Shown in pieces: positions 11,771 through 25,608 of a stretch of 64,000 bases of DNA (positions are counted from its first letter, which is position 1; each line of letters begins with the position of its first letter). Where the stretch lies: the NCBI GenBank assembly GCA_949358305.1, contig OX442316.1, forward strand, positions 18,786,001-18,850,000. Reading direction: 5' to 3'. The position numbers were made by a program, and so were the translations under genes. The notes under the pieces were generated by a model that saw only the letters and a list, made by a program, of their open reading frames with translations, was not told the DNA's origin and searched no databases. This stretch comes from Strigamia acuminata. Lineage: Eukaryota > Arthropoda > Chilopoda > Geophilomorpha > Linotaeniidae.

Positions 11771-12343
11771 AAATCGAGTGATTTTACGCGTGATATAAAC
11801 TATTATTTGAATTGCTATTCTCATTTTTGAATTGTTGTTATCTTTTATATTTCAATGTGTTGATTTGTCTTGTGGTTTTAGTTGTTATTTGTGTTTCATT
11901 TACATTGCTTTATCATTGTATATTTTTATTGATAATTTACCATTTTATTAGATTGAATAGTTTAATATTGTTGTAATATTTCTTATTTTAATGCTTCAAT
12001 ATATTTGTATTTCTTATTTGAGTGTTTGACCTGTTCCTCATTTGTAGTACCTTGCCCTGTTAATCCCTTAATTGGTGTGGGTTTTTCCTACCTCTTGAGC
12101 GCCGTCTCATTGGCGCTCTGAACGCGTCATCCACATTCCTCTACCCCTTTTCCCATTGTGTTGAAAATAGAATAAACTTTTAGTGTACCTTTTACCTCTA
12201 AAACGTGTGGTTGTGCTTTTACTTTGCTCCAACGCCATCTTTGAATTTCAACACAACCTCAACTTTATCCATCATTTGTATCCAGGAACTTTTAGAAACT
12301 TGTTGCTAAGTTTGTATTATTTTTATCTTATGCAAATTTAACA
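11766..12343 (+). repeat. 3' LTR of BEL-A
   Basis: A 578-bp copy of 5859-6436 with no difference seen by eye. Its first five bases (TGTGA) supply the end of the pol frame. The sequence just upstream is C-rich, not a classical polypurine tract; the nearest purine run (ATGGGGGAAAA) is about 70 bases upstream. The T at 12344 could be counted either as LTR or as target duplication. Confidence 0.96.
12171..12176 (+). terminator. polyadenylation signal in 3' LTR (BEL-A)
   Basis: AATAAA in the 3' LTR, with the same site in the 5' LTR at 6264-6269. T/GT-rich sequence downstream fits a cleavage region, so this probably marks the R/U5 part of the LTR. Confidence 0.6.
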
Positions 12344-12348
12344 TTAGT
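12344..12348. repeat. target site duplication, right copy (BEL-A)
   Basis: TTAGT, identical to 5854-5858 on the other side of the element. Confidence 0.9.
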
Positions 12349-14169
12349 CTGCCTCCTACATTCTCATATACATTACTTGTTATTTCGTTTCGTTTTACTC
12401 ATGCGCAAAAGGGAAAAAGAAAAATAAATAATATTTTTTAACAAATTAAACAAAAAAGTATTAACGCTGGCTCATCATCTTCAATGACAACGAGTGGGAC
12501 AAATATAAGACGACATGCTGCTGTCGTCTCCCACCAACCGGAAGCCAATTTCTGGCGTTTCATTTCTCTCTGCTTTTACGCTTTTAGCTGACAATTGGAA
12601 CTCGCAATGCTTACCAATTTAAAACCTTTTTTTCGATTGCTTTTCGATTCTGAATTTTTGTTTAGCGCTTGAAAATTCAACATTTTGAGCTCAACTGAAA
12701 TAATTTGCTCGAAATCAATTTGTAAATCGAATTTCCAATTGTCGCGTCGGTTGCTAACGAATTCCTGCGAACAGAGCAGGTGTTGTTAAAGAGGCTCGCA
12801 ACTTTGCAGTGCAAAATTCTATGACAAACATAGCAAATTGAATAGTCCATCAATCTCACTCACTTAGTGCAAAACGAGGCAGGTGGCGCGCAGTCGCGCA
12901 CGAACGAATTGGCCTCGAGGGAAAGCCACGCTTCAACGTTCGTCCAGGGAAGCAAGGGCAAAACGACGCCCACTTTATAATTGCTTTAAATTTTTCATTT
13001 CACACTCTCTTTCTCTCTCCTAACTCCTAACTGCCTCAATCGTTCCCATCGACTATCACTCGTACAAGAACAAACTGCAACAGCTGAACACACGAAATGT
13101 GTTCCGAGTCCGACCGATTTTTCATCGAAATTCAAGAGTTTTGAGCCGCTAATCAATTTAATGTTTTTCTTCCTCAAATGCGTCAGCAAATTCGTTGACC
13201 TTAATTTGTAAACTCGTTCGCGAGACTTCCGAGCAGCCAGTGTCACCCAAGTAGTGTTTATGTCGCTGTTAAGATAGCTGCGAAGTTTGATGCAAAATAA
13301 AGCGTTCGCCATTGATGCTGCGCTGAATTTGCATGCACATTTCAGCGTGTAAGGTCAACAAGTTTAATTGTGCGCTGTGTGGTGGTAGCCATGAACATTT
13401 TAAGCGCCGCGCATTAATTGGGTTCGGTCGGGCCATTGCGACTGCGACTGCAAATTCCACTTCCACTTTATTCAGTGCTTGATAAACAAATGCTTCGACT
13501 CACGTTTCCAATAAATTGTGCATGCAAGTTATTGCTTATATCTTTGATCTACAAACCGTGCCTCTAGACACACCGACACGAAAGCAATTTTCTAAATGGA
13601 CAAACCGTCATAAACAATACGCCGCTTTGTCATTCATTTTCCTAATTAAAGCGAATACCAAAATGAATAAAAGTCTAAAGAAAAATTATAGTCGATTGGC
13701 AATATTTGAGAAAGCCGTTTCCAATTATGACCAAGTTTCGTCGAAATGAGCCAAACTAACTTTCCCTTTAAGTTTAATCGTGAATGAATCGCGCAACATT
13801 CAATATCAAAATTCATAAATACAAAATCAATACTGATATTTGCCTGTCAAATTCGACATAATGGAAATTAATTCACTTGTGCAGCGCAACCATTTATTAA
13901 ATATCGATTTCTTTAAACAAACATAAACATGACACTTTTTCCAAGCGGCAAAGAAGAATAAATTTTTAAAAATGTCGACAGTTTGAAGCACTTTTGAAAC
14001 ACATTTAAGATGAGCTCGCAATAAATTTCAAACTCTATCCGAGCACGATGACACTACTAATTACATTTTTAAATCTGTCCCGGCCACCTGTTACCGCAGT
14101 GTCTACTCTTCGTCCAGGTTCCACCTTGAAACAACTAAGAGCGCAATTAACTTTTCTATTAATTCGCAG

Positions 14170-14382
14170 TGCAAAATTCAAATTTAAATTCGCACACAAC
14201 TTCGGTGCGACGCGATGATTTATTCGACGCTAATATCAGAAAAAATAGTTTCGTTTCGACACTTGCCGCTGATTTATGCGCGTCAACAGTTTCGAGCGGA
14301 AATAGGCCTGCAGCTGCGAATGAAACAAAGTTTGGCGATGCAAACGAAGGATTGGAAAATCTAATTACGAACAGTGGACCTG
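14170..14382 (+). CDS. candidate internal exon, 213 bp, unknown product
   Basis: I do not recognise this. A pyrimidine-rich acceptor (TTTTCTATTAATTCGCAG) ends at 14169 and a near-consensus donor (G|GTGAGC) begins at 14383. The enclosed 213 bp are open in one frame through both borders, with phase 1 at both ends. The encoded segment is hydrophilic and rich in S, N, A and D, with no motif I can name. An open stretch of this length is not rare in DNA of this composition, so only the coincidence with both splice signals recommends it. No partner exon has been identified. Confidence 0.22.
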
Positions 14383-17300
14383 GTGAGCCGCAGGGGGATG
14401 CGTTGCGAGAGGAATGAAACTAGCCAACTTATTAGATTGATTTGAAACGCACTGCTTCAATTATGAGTTGCACATTAATTGAGATAATTGTCATCCTATC
14501 GTTGTGCAGCATCTAAACGATGCATTTCCAACACCCGGTTTGGGGTGAGGAATTGTTTTCGTTACTTCCTCAACGTGTTTGATAAAAACATGCGTTTGTG
14601 AGTTGATTGAAAAGAGAGAAGAAGAAAAAAAAGACATACCAGAAAAAAAGAAAGAAAAAAAAAGAGACAAAGCCATTCGACTAGTTTTAATTGGCTCTTT
14701 CCTCACCCGTGCGTCCCACGAGAAAATTGTTGGGAGAATCAACAAAATTACAAAATTGAATTAGGACTCGCTTGGGAAACAGTATCTATAAAGATGATGA
14801 CTTTTTGCCAGTACGAAAAATTGTTGCAACAAATAAGCAAAATATATATTTATTTCAGGAATCACGAGATTTTTCTGATTGTTTTCTTCACTAGATATTT
14901 TTTGTTTTGCTTTAGAAAGCCGATATCCATTGAAAGTGTTAATCAAAATGAATTATTAAACGACAAGTTGTTTATGGTGTAAAGACATTACTTAGTCATT
15001 ACCTATTCATGAGGCATTAATCACGCAACAAGAATGTGGTTACTTTGACTCGAAAAAGAAACAAGAATAGATTAAACTAGATTCTGTTTTTATTTATTTT
15101 TACATTAATTATTAATTATTTTCCCACAAAAAGAACAACAACAAGACAATCAATTGAAATGGCTCGCGTTTCTCTGCCCTCTACTTGTATAAAATCATCA
15201 AAATCCGTGGCGTTGCGTTATTTTCCAAGTGTTGTAATTAGTCAAAAATATGACAGGCAGAAGTAACGCGCGCACATTATCATTTCTCAGTTGCATTTCA
15301 AAGTCGGTGCACCGAAAAAAAAGGTTAAAAATGCACGTGTCACATGCTAAGTTGGCAGTGGTTTGTTATTTTTATTTACTTGCACTATACGGCGGCTCTC
15401 GATAGTAATAATTGGATGCACATGCACGAGTAATAGCATTACTCTAGCCACAAAAGGCAATAAAGTTGATGGCTTTGTTGCGTACGAGAGAGAGCAGGTT
15501 TCATGCGCTAAAAAAATCATTAAGATGGACGCTATGGGATTGAATTTAAACCGAACTTGACGATTACACATTTTGCGCATACAAAAATGACATTTGCATG
15601 CTTTTTAAGTCGGGTTCAAGTGCATTCACGTTCGTTGCACGCGCACAGTCACCCAATCTGATTATTCATGAATGATTCATTAACCGCCAAAAATCTGAAT
15701 ATTCACCTGTGTGCAAATGCACAATTCCAAAAGCTTTGCTAACTTTTAAGCTAATTTTATTTCACCGCCTGTTTCTGACGACTGCAATCTTCTTTTTGCA
15801 CCAACAAAATAAAGGAGGAAACAAAAAAAAGTATCCAACTTCTAATTAACTTTTAAATATTATTCTATCGGTCCCGCTGCACCTCATCTCATTACCCATT
15901 CGGTTAATTAAGAATCGCTGAGATGGACAAGAAAGTGAAAGTTTAAAAAACAAATCTCAATCTTTACGTTTTGAAATTAAAAATTTAGTAGAATAAAATA
16001 AAATAGACGTTTTTTTTTTATTTTTCTCTCTCTCCTTAAGTTAATGCGCTACTCATCTCATTACGAGGTTAACGCAATATTTCAAATTGCTTTCGCTGGT
16101 TCGTGACAAATCAAAGTTGACAAGCCAGCAACGTCTGACACCGAAGCTTGAATAATCCAATTAGGGGAAGTTGAAAAATGATAATTAACTTGTCTGCTAT
16201 CGCCCGTGTAAAAATAGTGCCAAAGTCATGAATAAACCACCTGTGCAGCGTGCAGCGCAACATATCTCATGAATTTCCCTTTGCAGATTAAATGAATATT
16301 ACAACAAGCGGATGGCAGTTGCAGCAAACCACTAAGAAACTACTCGCGGCCTGAATTATGCACGACCAGCACAAATCGAACTAGCAAACATCACGTTCGG
16401 AGAGGGAAGTAGTCGCAAACGAGTGGAAAACAATATGAAACAACTTCCCCGCTTGTTTTCTCACGGATCATGCTCCGTGCAAACCAAACCCAAACCCAAT
16501 CCCAAATCACACAAACAATAATTAATTTTGATTTATCTAAAAATGCACTTTCCGAATGAAAATAAGCTCTTTTCGTGCCAGAATCGAGCAAAATATGTGT
16601 CCTTTGCAATTTTAAAGTGCTACGGAGTATTTTTTTTATTATAAAAAATGGAGCATTTATAGAGCTTAGGGGACGATTTTACACCAAACTACACGTTTCA
16701 TTTTTTGTATTTTTTACATTTAGATTGTAGAACTTCCAGACACGGCGCCTCCTTAAAGTGGAAATGGAGATCTATTCGTATGTGGTTACAAACTTCATTC
16801 GAATTAATGTTTAGTTATGTATTACGTTATTTCTACCATTGAATTCGAAAAAAAGAGGGAAAAAGGCGTGCAATTTCCAATAATGTTGCATGCGTGCACG
16901 GTACTTCAATATTTTACACCCATTTTAAATATTAACAACAAACGACTTCAAAGCCTTTGCTCATGTGCTCGATACATGAAAAAAGCGAAATAAACCGAAA
17001 TAAAATAGAAAAATAAAGAAAAATAAAGAAAAAAGCAGAATGAATATCGTTTCATTAATCCACTTTTTCCCGATTCTTCTTCGAAATCCGAATTAAAGTT
17101 TAAATTATTGATCATGTCCACAAACTACATTACACGCATCCTAAACCTATTTCTCAAACCCGTATAGAATTTTTCAAAAAAAAAAATAATCCATAAACAT
17201 AAAAGTATAAAACGTCCTTTTATCTCGCTTTAAAAAAAAGAAAGCAGAAATTCGTTGTAAAAGGCAAACGTATTCCTCTCTCTCATTGCCGCCCCCTTAA

Positions 17301-17718
17301 AAAAGTTAGTCGTGAAGAGAACAATTCTCTATCAGAGCAAAATTATTCAGCTACATTTGAGTCGAATCATCAAGCCTCATTGAATGTATTATACCAAGTT
17401 CATTTACATCGAAATAAAGTGTACGTGGTCTATCGCCTTCAAACACCTTCTCTGTGTCATTTGCATTCCGAGACTTGAATTTTGAGTTGACGACCATTTT
17501 TTTTTTCGCTTTCCACGACTGAACACATAGTTGCTAAGGCACGTTTTGCTGAAAGATTGTGTATATCACAGGTTGCGTGCATATTGCTATCGTTTTTCAC
17601 CATTCTTTTAGCTCTTTTAGCTCTTTTAGAGTAGTTATTCTATCCCATTGCAGGAAAAAAATGAAAAAAATAGAAAAAAAATATGAAAAAAGTGGTTTTT
17701 TTTTCTTCATTTATTTCA

Positions 17719-17768
17719 TTTTATTTTATTTATTTATTTATTTATTTATTTATTTTTTTTTTTATTTA
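17719..17768. repeat. TTTA microsatellite
   Basis: Seven or so near-perfect TTTA units inside a longer T-rich tract. Confidence 0.85.
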
Positions 17769-20700
17769 AAAAATTACAATTCATTTTTATATCATTTTCG
17801 AGAATAAAGCCGTAAAATGATGAATTGCATAAATCACTTAATTTAAAGAGCCATAAAGAAAGGAGAAAAAATGTTTTTGTACCCTATTTATTTTATGAAG
17901 CAATTCAAAGAGACACTTAATTTTTTTTATTGTTTTCAATGAAAAAGAAAAATGATTGAAAAATATAAATTTAAAAAGAAAAAGAAAATAAAGAAAAAAA
18001 TTCGGCGTTGGATGTATAAAAACAAATCCCAGTAATTGTAAGGATAACAAACCAAGCAAACAGCGTCTTTTAACGCCTAATTAAGAGCAATTTGCGCAAT
18101 TTCTCAACCTTAATCTCGCTCTAAGAAATTAAACAGAACCATTAAAAATGTGTCACGTCACAAGTGACAATTAATAACGTCGATTATCGAATAAAAACTT
18201 CATTTTGCAGCGATAAATATTAATAAGCGATACAAATTGTTAAAAAATGCGCATTAACCCGCGCACGATTTTGCGGAATACGTGTTTAAGATAAACGAAT
18301 TCGCACGCACCTGTCTTCCGTTTTCTTTCTTTCTTTCTCTTTCTTACTTTCACTCTTTCCTTCTTTGGCAGGAATCATGGATCGTTGAAACGCTCTAATC
18401 TCCATCTGACGCTTTCGGAATAACAAGTAAAAGAAAAGTGTTGCACGCCCACTTTCTTCTTACTCCTTTTTCTTGAGCAAAAGCAATTTTATTGGCACTC
18501 GGTCTTACTCACAACAAATAGGTTTCACTTTACTGCAGTACACATCGAAAACGCAATCCTACTTCATTTATCTTGCGCGATAACCCACCAATTACTCCCA
18601 TCTTTGAAGATTGTTATACCCAATTCCGGTGATTGGAGGCGCCAACAAATAACTCCCTACAAATTGCACTTTCGCTTCTAATTAAAGCGACAAAAACAAC
18701 TGCTCGCTGGTCAGGTGGATTTACGATTGGTCATTTGGTGCATTCACATTGCACGCCTTTGGATCCACTCGAAAGGCCTCTCGAATCGAATCGACTCGAC
18801 TCTACGCTTGATTGGCTAACTGCTATTAGTTTTTCCTTCCGCTCCAACAAACATCTATGTCAAATTCCAGAGCGATGCTACAGAAATTGGATCGAGGGAA
18901 CTTCGATCCTCCTCAACTTGATGGTTGTGCTCTCAAAGACAAACTCGGCGCCTTGCAACACAAATATCTCGACCCAAACTTATTCCAATTAATTGACTAC
19001 CATAAATTAAATTAAGGCTTTTTGCTCCTAGTTATTGTCATGACTAATGAAAAATTTCCTTCTTCACTTTTTGTCGCTTTTATATACTCTCTCTGGAGTC
19101 TGGAGGTGCAGCAGCGCGCCGATGCCATTTGATTAAGCAAGCACGTGCCCGCTTTATCAATCTAACTTATATCGGTATCTTATCTATACATCGGGTGCAC
19201 GTGTGATTTTTGACGTGAGAATCGAGTGAAACGAGCCAATTACGCCGGGCGTGCAAAGACACAACATTTATTTATACAGAACGAACGTGGTTCGTTATCT
19301 GTAAACGAGGTGTCTCCTGACGAGCGCAACTTGCACTTTTCATATTCAATATGACGTTATCTGGCGGCATCCGAGTTAAAATACGCTGACAGATTCGCGG
19401 CACTCGCACTGCACTTATCTGCAACGATTCCTTCTTATTGTTTCTCGCCGATTGATCAGCGAGGCCATTCAGGCCAGTGCGAAAATGATGAATTAGCCAG
19501 AGAATATCCAGGGCCGAGTATTTGCGAGTGAATTTTTCATGTTCCCATCGGATTTGACGGCAGATAAGCAGAATCAATTGCGCTTAGTGCATGTAGGATT
19601 TGTGTCGAGTTTGGAGTGAATAATTAATGGCCCGCCTCACTCGGCCAAAGTTACATAAATAAATGATTTGCTCCGTGAAAACACAGGGGAAAAGCGGCGC
19701 CGAGCAGTTTCTACATTCGGGCCATTCAAATGGGCTTTTGTTGTTCCTCTTGCTTCGTTTAAAACTTCATTTATCAATATTTGCCCGACTCATTATCTCC
19801 AACTCGGTTTCCTCCCTCCCTCCCTTTCTCACTCTCCAAAGGCCGCACGACACCAATTCGTTATGCAACAACAACTCTTTCAAACTACTACGGAGTAATA
19901 AGAAATAAAATTGAAAAGAAAATTCATAGACATATTTGGTATTTGTCTTGTCAGTCGACGTCGATATATTTCCCAACTTCCCATACGGAGCATTAAGATT
20001 CTGCGTGTCAGACCAGACACGACGTTTCGAATCATCTTTTGTCAGTGCCAAAACTAAATGTATGGCCCTATTAAACCGAGTTATAAATTACATTTAAAGC
20101 CAATAAAAACAGAATAAAATAGCTCAGCTTCAAACAATAAACTCGTGCATTTTGATGATAATTTCGACGAATTTCACTCCTTTTTATTCCGCATGCAGGT
20201 TGAGCCTGAGCCGACTTGAAGCATTTACGTCCACCACGCCCCGCTGACACGAAACTTGTGAGTGGTTTTTTGTTGATGTTTGCCTGTAAGTATTAATGCT
20301 TGTAAAAGCTTTTAACAGGTGGCAATGGTTTTAAATAATAAATTAGACCAGATATTACGGCTATTAGGAATCATACCGGCTGTAAAAGCTGTTGAAACGA
20401 GAAGACAAGAGAAGACTCTCCAAACATTTCAGCGGGCTTAATGCCATGTCTCTCTCGATGTCTAATCACAAACTTTTCTCAATCAAACGTCAATACTCTG
20501 TAGCCGACTGTAAACGCTACAATTTAAAAATAATAGCAGAAAAATAGTGTACGCAATGAAATATAGGCCGAAAAGAAAAGAAAAGTAGCGTCGCAACACA
20601 TTATTTATTATCACCATCGATCCACGAACCTATAAACAACGTAAACTTGATTATACTGTACACGTGTCGTCGTGTCCCCAAACGTTACAGTGTAGGGTCA

Positions 20701-21341
20701 ATTTGTCACTGATTTTCATTTTCCGGTGTTTGTTTGTGTTTGTGTCTCTTATTGATTTCTCATCTTGAAAATTCCAATTTTAAAGAGGGGGAGGGAGCTT
20801 TTGCATACATAAATAAGTGCGATGCTTTCAATTTTGCGAAATTCCGTTTTAAAAGCGAAGCAATAAGCAACTGCTAAATTCAATATTATCTAAAAGACAA
20901 AACTTGTAGCTAATAAATTCCACGGCGATATTACATTCCGGCTAGGTTGCGCTGGTTGATCGCTCGTCTTCGTCCCCGTCCCCGTCCCAGTCCCATTCTC
21001 TGTTTATTAAATCGCGTGTTTGTACAGTCGGGTAATTAGAAAAAAATATTTAAATTTTTGCAGCATTTTCACAAAATCAACATGTGATGAAATTGTGCAT
21101 CGTCAACGCTTAAAACGCGCACAAATTAGCGCCACTCTCACTCTCGCTCCTCCTTTACGAGGCTATAAAATAACGAGCAACAACGCACATTCCAGCAGCA
21201 TTTACGCAATAAAACGACAGTGTGGTGTAAACAGCGTAGCACGTACACGTGTTTAGTCGCAATCCCCAACTACTGTCTGCTCGTCAGACGGGTCCAGATT
21301 AATTCGTTTGGCCATTAAAAGCCGCACAGAGCAGAGTAGAG

Positions 21342-21366
21342 AAGCCAAGCCAAGCCAAGCCAAGCC
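21342..21366. repeat. AAGCC pentamer repeat
   Basis: Five perfect tandem AAGCC units. Confidence 0.9.
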
Positions 21367-22496
21367 GTCTAAGAGTGAGCCGGCAGCGGCACAGAGGCCG
21401 AGAGCACGACACATCCATTCATTTTCTTAGCAGGAATAATCTCGAAGCGGTGATAAAGCTTGGCGCGCGAGTCAATCGAGCATAAATCAAGATTTATTCT
21501 GCTGTCACGCAACATGAACACCCACCGACATGACTTACGACCCCCGTCCAACTGGCAACTGCTCGTTGCGCGTTGCTACGAGCCACGTCGCCGCGCCTCG
21601 CCTCGCCTCGACCTTTTACCACTCCATTCCGCTCCTCTCAAATTACAAGTGCCAAGTGCCTACCTTTACCACCTTATCGAGTTAGCTTGCTTTGAATTTT
21701 AAGCCCCTTAATCCCTCCCCCTCCTTTTTTTTTCTAATAAGCGCAATTAAATTAAGCTACTCCATAATTCACCTGCTCCAATGCGAAAATCTCTCGTCAA
21801 GGTCTTACATTTTCATCCGATTAAAACCCGTACGACTTGCTCGTGTTTCTGTCTTTCCTTTCCTTTTCTTTTTTTCTTTATTTCTCCACTTTTCAAGATG
21901 AGTTGCCAGTTGGCATTTCACACCTCAATCCGCGTGATAAATTGCAATTTTCGTGAATAACTCAAAGCAGGGCAATGTCGAGCGATTGATCCAATTCCTA
22001 AAGATCGGCATCGGGTTCGGGCCTCGCCCTTTTCCGCAATTCGCACACAAAAGACGAATACTGTAGTGAAATCAAATGTGAAAAATTGTCAAAAGCTTGA
22101 TTAGTTGATTAATGGCAGTTGAAGTGTAATTAAATGCGAAGATTCGGTGTCTCGGTCGGTGTGTTTAAATTATACGCAAAAGTTCACTTGTCATGCTCGC
22201 ACTTGCTCCGAATCGTTGGATTAATTTACGACTCATTACGAATCAGTAACGAATAATTATGTAGACCATGTTAACAATCTTGGGCTTATTACGGCTCTGA
22301 GCACTTTGATGCATTTATCTTTAATGAACATTCATCAAGATAAATATTTGGCATTTGGCCTGCAAGGTGCGAATCTTGCTTTTGCCATAAATCCACTCGC
22401 ATTACGAACTTGTACGAGGGATTGTTATTTTATAACACGTGAAAGCCGAAGCTCTATACCGGAATTTGCAAATGTTGACACTGGGCGGAGTTTAAC

Positions 22497-22530
22497 CCGT
22501 TCCGTTCCGTTCCGTCCCGTCCCGTTCCGT
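22497..22530. repeat. CCGTT/CCGTC pentamer repeat
   Basis: Nearly seven tandem pentamers alternating between CCGTT and CCGTC. Confidence 0.9.
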
Positions 22531-24113
22531 CGCCACGAGTATGAGTATGAGCCAGATGAGCGGTGGAGAGACTAGACTGCATAATGTGAAGTCAGTCTCT
22601 TTGTCCGTTGGTGTGTGTAATGGAAATCAGCAGTTTAAAAGCAGGAAAACCACCCAGGCAGAACATCAGCTATGGGGGTCTTGCAACTTTGTTCATGCAG
22701 CAAAAGCTGTAATTGCCTCGCAGCCTAAGTCTTTCGAACGAAGAAAACTGCCTGTTTTCTCCGCCACACACAACTCCCCTTTGCCAAGACTCCCCGACCT
22801 CGTATAAGCCAATTCAACTATCAACTTAATCCCCCTTTCTAAGCTCAATAATAATAAAGGATTTCACTGCAATTATTAATTTGAGCGCATTCCGCCATCT
22901 GCCACCAGAAGCGAGCTAATTAGCAGGTAACAAAGCCACGTCCATCTGTGGGAACGTCATCGTCTGTCCGAAATAACCAATTACGATCGACGCTTTACAC
23001 TCGTGGCATCTTCAGCGTCCGAAAGGATGAAGGAACCGTGTGTGTACTGGGCATTGATCGTCGAGCATTCAAGGTGAATTCGCAGTGTCCATTCGTTGCG
23101 TTGCGTTGCGAGATTAGTTGAAATTGATGAAAAGTTTGTTGATAAAAACGAGGAGCGGTATTTGCGGTTTCGATTCGTGCCGTTTACTTCGGGTGGCCGC
23201 ACTGCCGTCTCGGTTTTACTGCCCTTTCACCACCGACCCCCTCGGACCCGAAGAATAACTAGTGCGGTTTTGACCGTAGAACGCAACGACCAAACTTTGC
23301 TCCCAAAACCAAAACCTCGACAGAGCTCAAGTTCGATCCAACAAATTCTAGTTTCTAGTGCGCGCCACGCGGTTTTACCAATTACGAGCAAACTTCAATT
23401 TTCAATTTGCATAAATGACACGGACAAATTATACGATTCCAACACGTAATCAATTACCCGGGTGAAATTGTGGAACCGTAGCCGAGCAATGATGAATGCA
23501 GCTCGCTTTGACTGCGTCGCGCAGTGCCGCGCCCCCAGTCACCCCACCCAATTGGCGACTACGGGAAAAAGGCGCCGGAAATGAGTCGCCGCTCGATCCC
23601 CTCACTCGATGCGCGTGACGAACACGACAAGCGATTGAGAATGGAGATATCAAAGTGAAGAAATTGAAGAAAGAAATTGTTTGATGTCCGTTGACAGACA
23701 TAGTGCAGAAAGAGTGCGGAGCCAATTTCAGACTTATCGAATGCAAACGTCTAATATTTCCAATTTGCAACTCGTTTTAGATTTCTTTCGTTCGTGCGAA
23801 GTAGCGAATTGATTGAACACATTGTTGACAGCATGATCGATATTTGCATTAAAGTTTTCTTAACACTCGCGCACGTTTCCAATGGAGCGTCACTCGCAAA
23901 CACCTGTTAAGATACTTAACGGTGCGACCAAACATTCCCTTTGTATCAAACGACGAAATAATCCCGGATAATCTTGCCTTCAACAACTTGCGAGTGAAAG
24001 GCATTAGGCAACAGGAATCAATATTCAGGCATTGCGCGCGCCGTCCACGGTCCATGGGGATGAAGATAATTAGAGAGCTTTAACTTGCCCCGTATCGCCA
24101 CAATAGCAAACAT

Positions 24114-24153
24114 TCTTTCTTTCTTTCTTTCTTTCCTTCTCTCTCTTCTCTCC
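24114..24153. repeat. TTTC/CT microsatellite
   Basis: About six TTTC units that pass into CT-rich sequence. Confidence 0.85.
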
Positions 24154-25183
24154 AATCCCGTTCCTTACAACTTTTAACCCTCGCTTCGTAATTACTCGGG
24201 TATATAAGGCGTAATATTTCAGTGCGCGCTGCTGAGAGCTGAGACCTTCACATTATCCGCGGTCGGTGCCAAACTTCTATCCTATCCGAGACGAGATGAG
24301 TTCCAGTGTCAGTATATCGATTTTTGACGGCGAGAGAAAAATTCATAAAGTTGAAACATTTCCGAATTCGCAATATCTGCGAACGGCGACAGCGTATCTT
24401 TTCAACTTTTCCAGCCATGTTTGAGAAATCACATTTCCAGATTAGTTCTCTTTTCTCAAACATTTAAATAGATTTTTTTCTCTTTACAAAACTCTCCTCA
24501 GCCTCAGCGGATATTTCATTTTTTATTCCCATTTTTCATTATATACATTTTGATTATACATTAAAGCCAGGAAATTAATAACACCACCACTCGACAAAAA
24601 AAAATATTTAAAAAAAAAAAATTCTAATTTTCTTAAGAAAAATATCAATGTTTATTTAAGGGAGCATTTCCAAGGTAAAGAGAGTTGGGCTGGAAAAAAG
24701 AAGTGGCAGTTTCTTGCCAGTCCATTGCCTCGCGTGTTTATCTGGACGACCTACTTGCCAATTAAGTGTATTAAGGGCCATTAGGGGTCGCCTGAGCATC
24801 ACAATAAGGCAGTTTGAGCTTAGACGACGACGACGACTCAACTCCGGTTAGGTGGGGGAGAGGGAGAGGGAAAGGAGGAGACAAGCCTTTGCCATCAGCA
24901 TGAAATAATTGGCCTCTTCCATCTCTAAACTGCAGATAAGGGCAGAGCGAGTGTGCAAAGTGGTGAACCCAACTTAACGGGGCATTGTTTCAGTCTAAGG
25001 TTATTTGATTTTTCTAATGAGAAAAATGGAAGGAAAAAAAATAATCAGGGGCCAAGTGGAGGTCAATTTGAATTAATTTTCTCGCTTTTATCCTTTCAGA
25101 TCCGAGCTAATTCCAAAGTTGTTTAAAAAGTCAAGAGGCAAACAGCAACCGGGGTTGTTAGGTCACGCGCGTCATCGTCAGCA

Positions 25184-25191
25184 TGACGTCA
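25184..25191. promoter_or_regulatory. CRE-like site TGACGTCA (1 of 4)
   Basis: A perfect palindromic CRE, the known binding site of CREB/ATF-type bZIP factors. It is the leftmost of three within 973 bp. Whether it is used is unknown. Confidence 0.4.
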
Positions 25192-25608
25192 ATCATGGCG
25201 GAAAAGCAACTAATTTTGTTGCAGGTGCAAATGACTCGAATGTAATTTATTTATCATCAGTTAGTTGCCACGTAAATTGGCCGCGAATTACGTGTACGTT
25301 GGTGAAAACAACCAAACGGGGCTGGGAATACTCGCTCAACTTAAATCAAATAAGATAATTTGCTTTAATGTGCTGGATTAAGCCGCTGAACAAAGTGCTA
25401 GTCAGTCAATGATTGCGAGTTGATGGTCCATATACAATTGGCTTTGATTGAAATCAATAAAGTCGATCACGTGACTGCCTGGAAAAAGAAGAAAACTGGC
25501 CTGCAATTTGTCTCTATTGATAAATAGCGGAATCGATCAATGTCCACCGTTGGACTTGGAAAATGAATCAGCCAAACTTCCTTCTTATATTTCCCCCCCT
25601 CTCTCACA

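Larger units (their letters stand above)
5859..12343 (+). mobile_element. BEL-A: full-length BEL/Pao LTR retrotransposon
   Basis: A 6485-bp element in the layout LTR (578 bp), 1-nt spacer, tRNA-Phe primer-binding site, gag, protease, RT, RNase H, integrase, LTR. The domain order PR-RT-RH-IN and the DUF1759/DUF1758/Peptidase_A17-like/DUF5641 protein architecture are those of the BEL/Pao superfamily, not of Ty1/copia or Ty3/gypsy. The two LTRs appear identical by eye and the 5-bp target duplication is intact, so the insertion is recent. There is no third, env-like frame. The only visible defect is a -1 frame change inside gag at a run of seven A (7156-7162). The element lies on the opposite strand to BEL-B and belongs to a different family: the LTR lengths differ and the proteins are clearly diverged. 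Confidence 0.97.
12349..25183. other. long non-coding stretch, 12.3-25.2 kb
   Basis: No recognisable gene. The AT-rich DNA carries microsatellites (ATTT at 17719-17768, AAGCC at 21342-21366, CCGTT at 22497-22530, TTTC at 24114-24153) and isolated splice-like or TATA-like strings. One open segment with good splice borders (14170-14382) is listed separately. No transposon protein remnants or RNA genes were seen. It could be intergenic or a large intron. Confidence 0.65.

Noticed and set aside
24201-24223. TATATAAG followed by TCAGTG, resembling a TATA box plus arthropod initiator
   Set aside because: Spacing between TATA and the putative start is about 20 bases, shorter than usual, and no transcript-like frame follows.
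25100-25224. Open segment after CCTTTCAG with a GCAG|GTGCAA donor-like end
   Set aside because: The product is low in recognisable content, and the segment overlaps the CRE-rich region where regulatory constraint is as likely.
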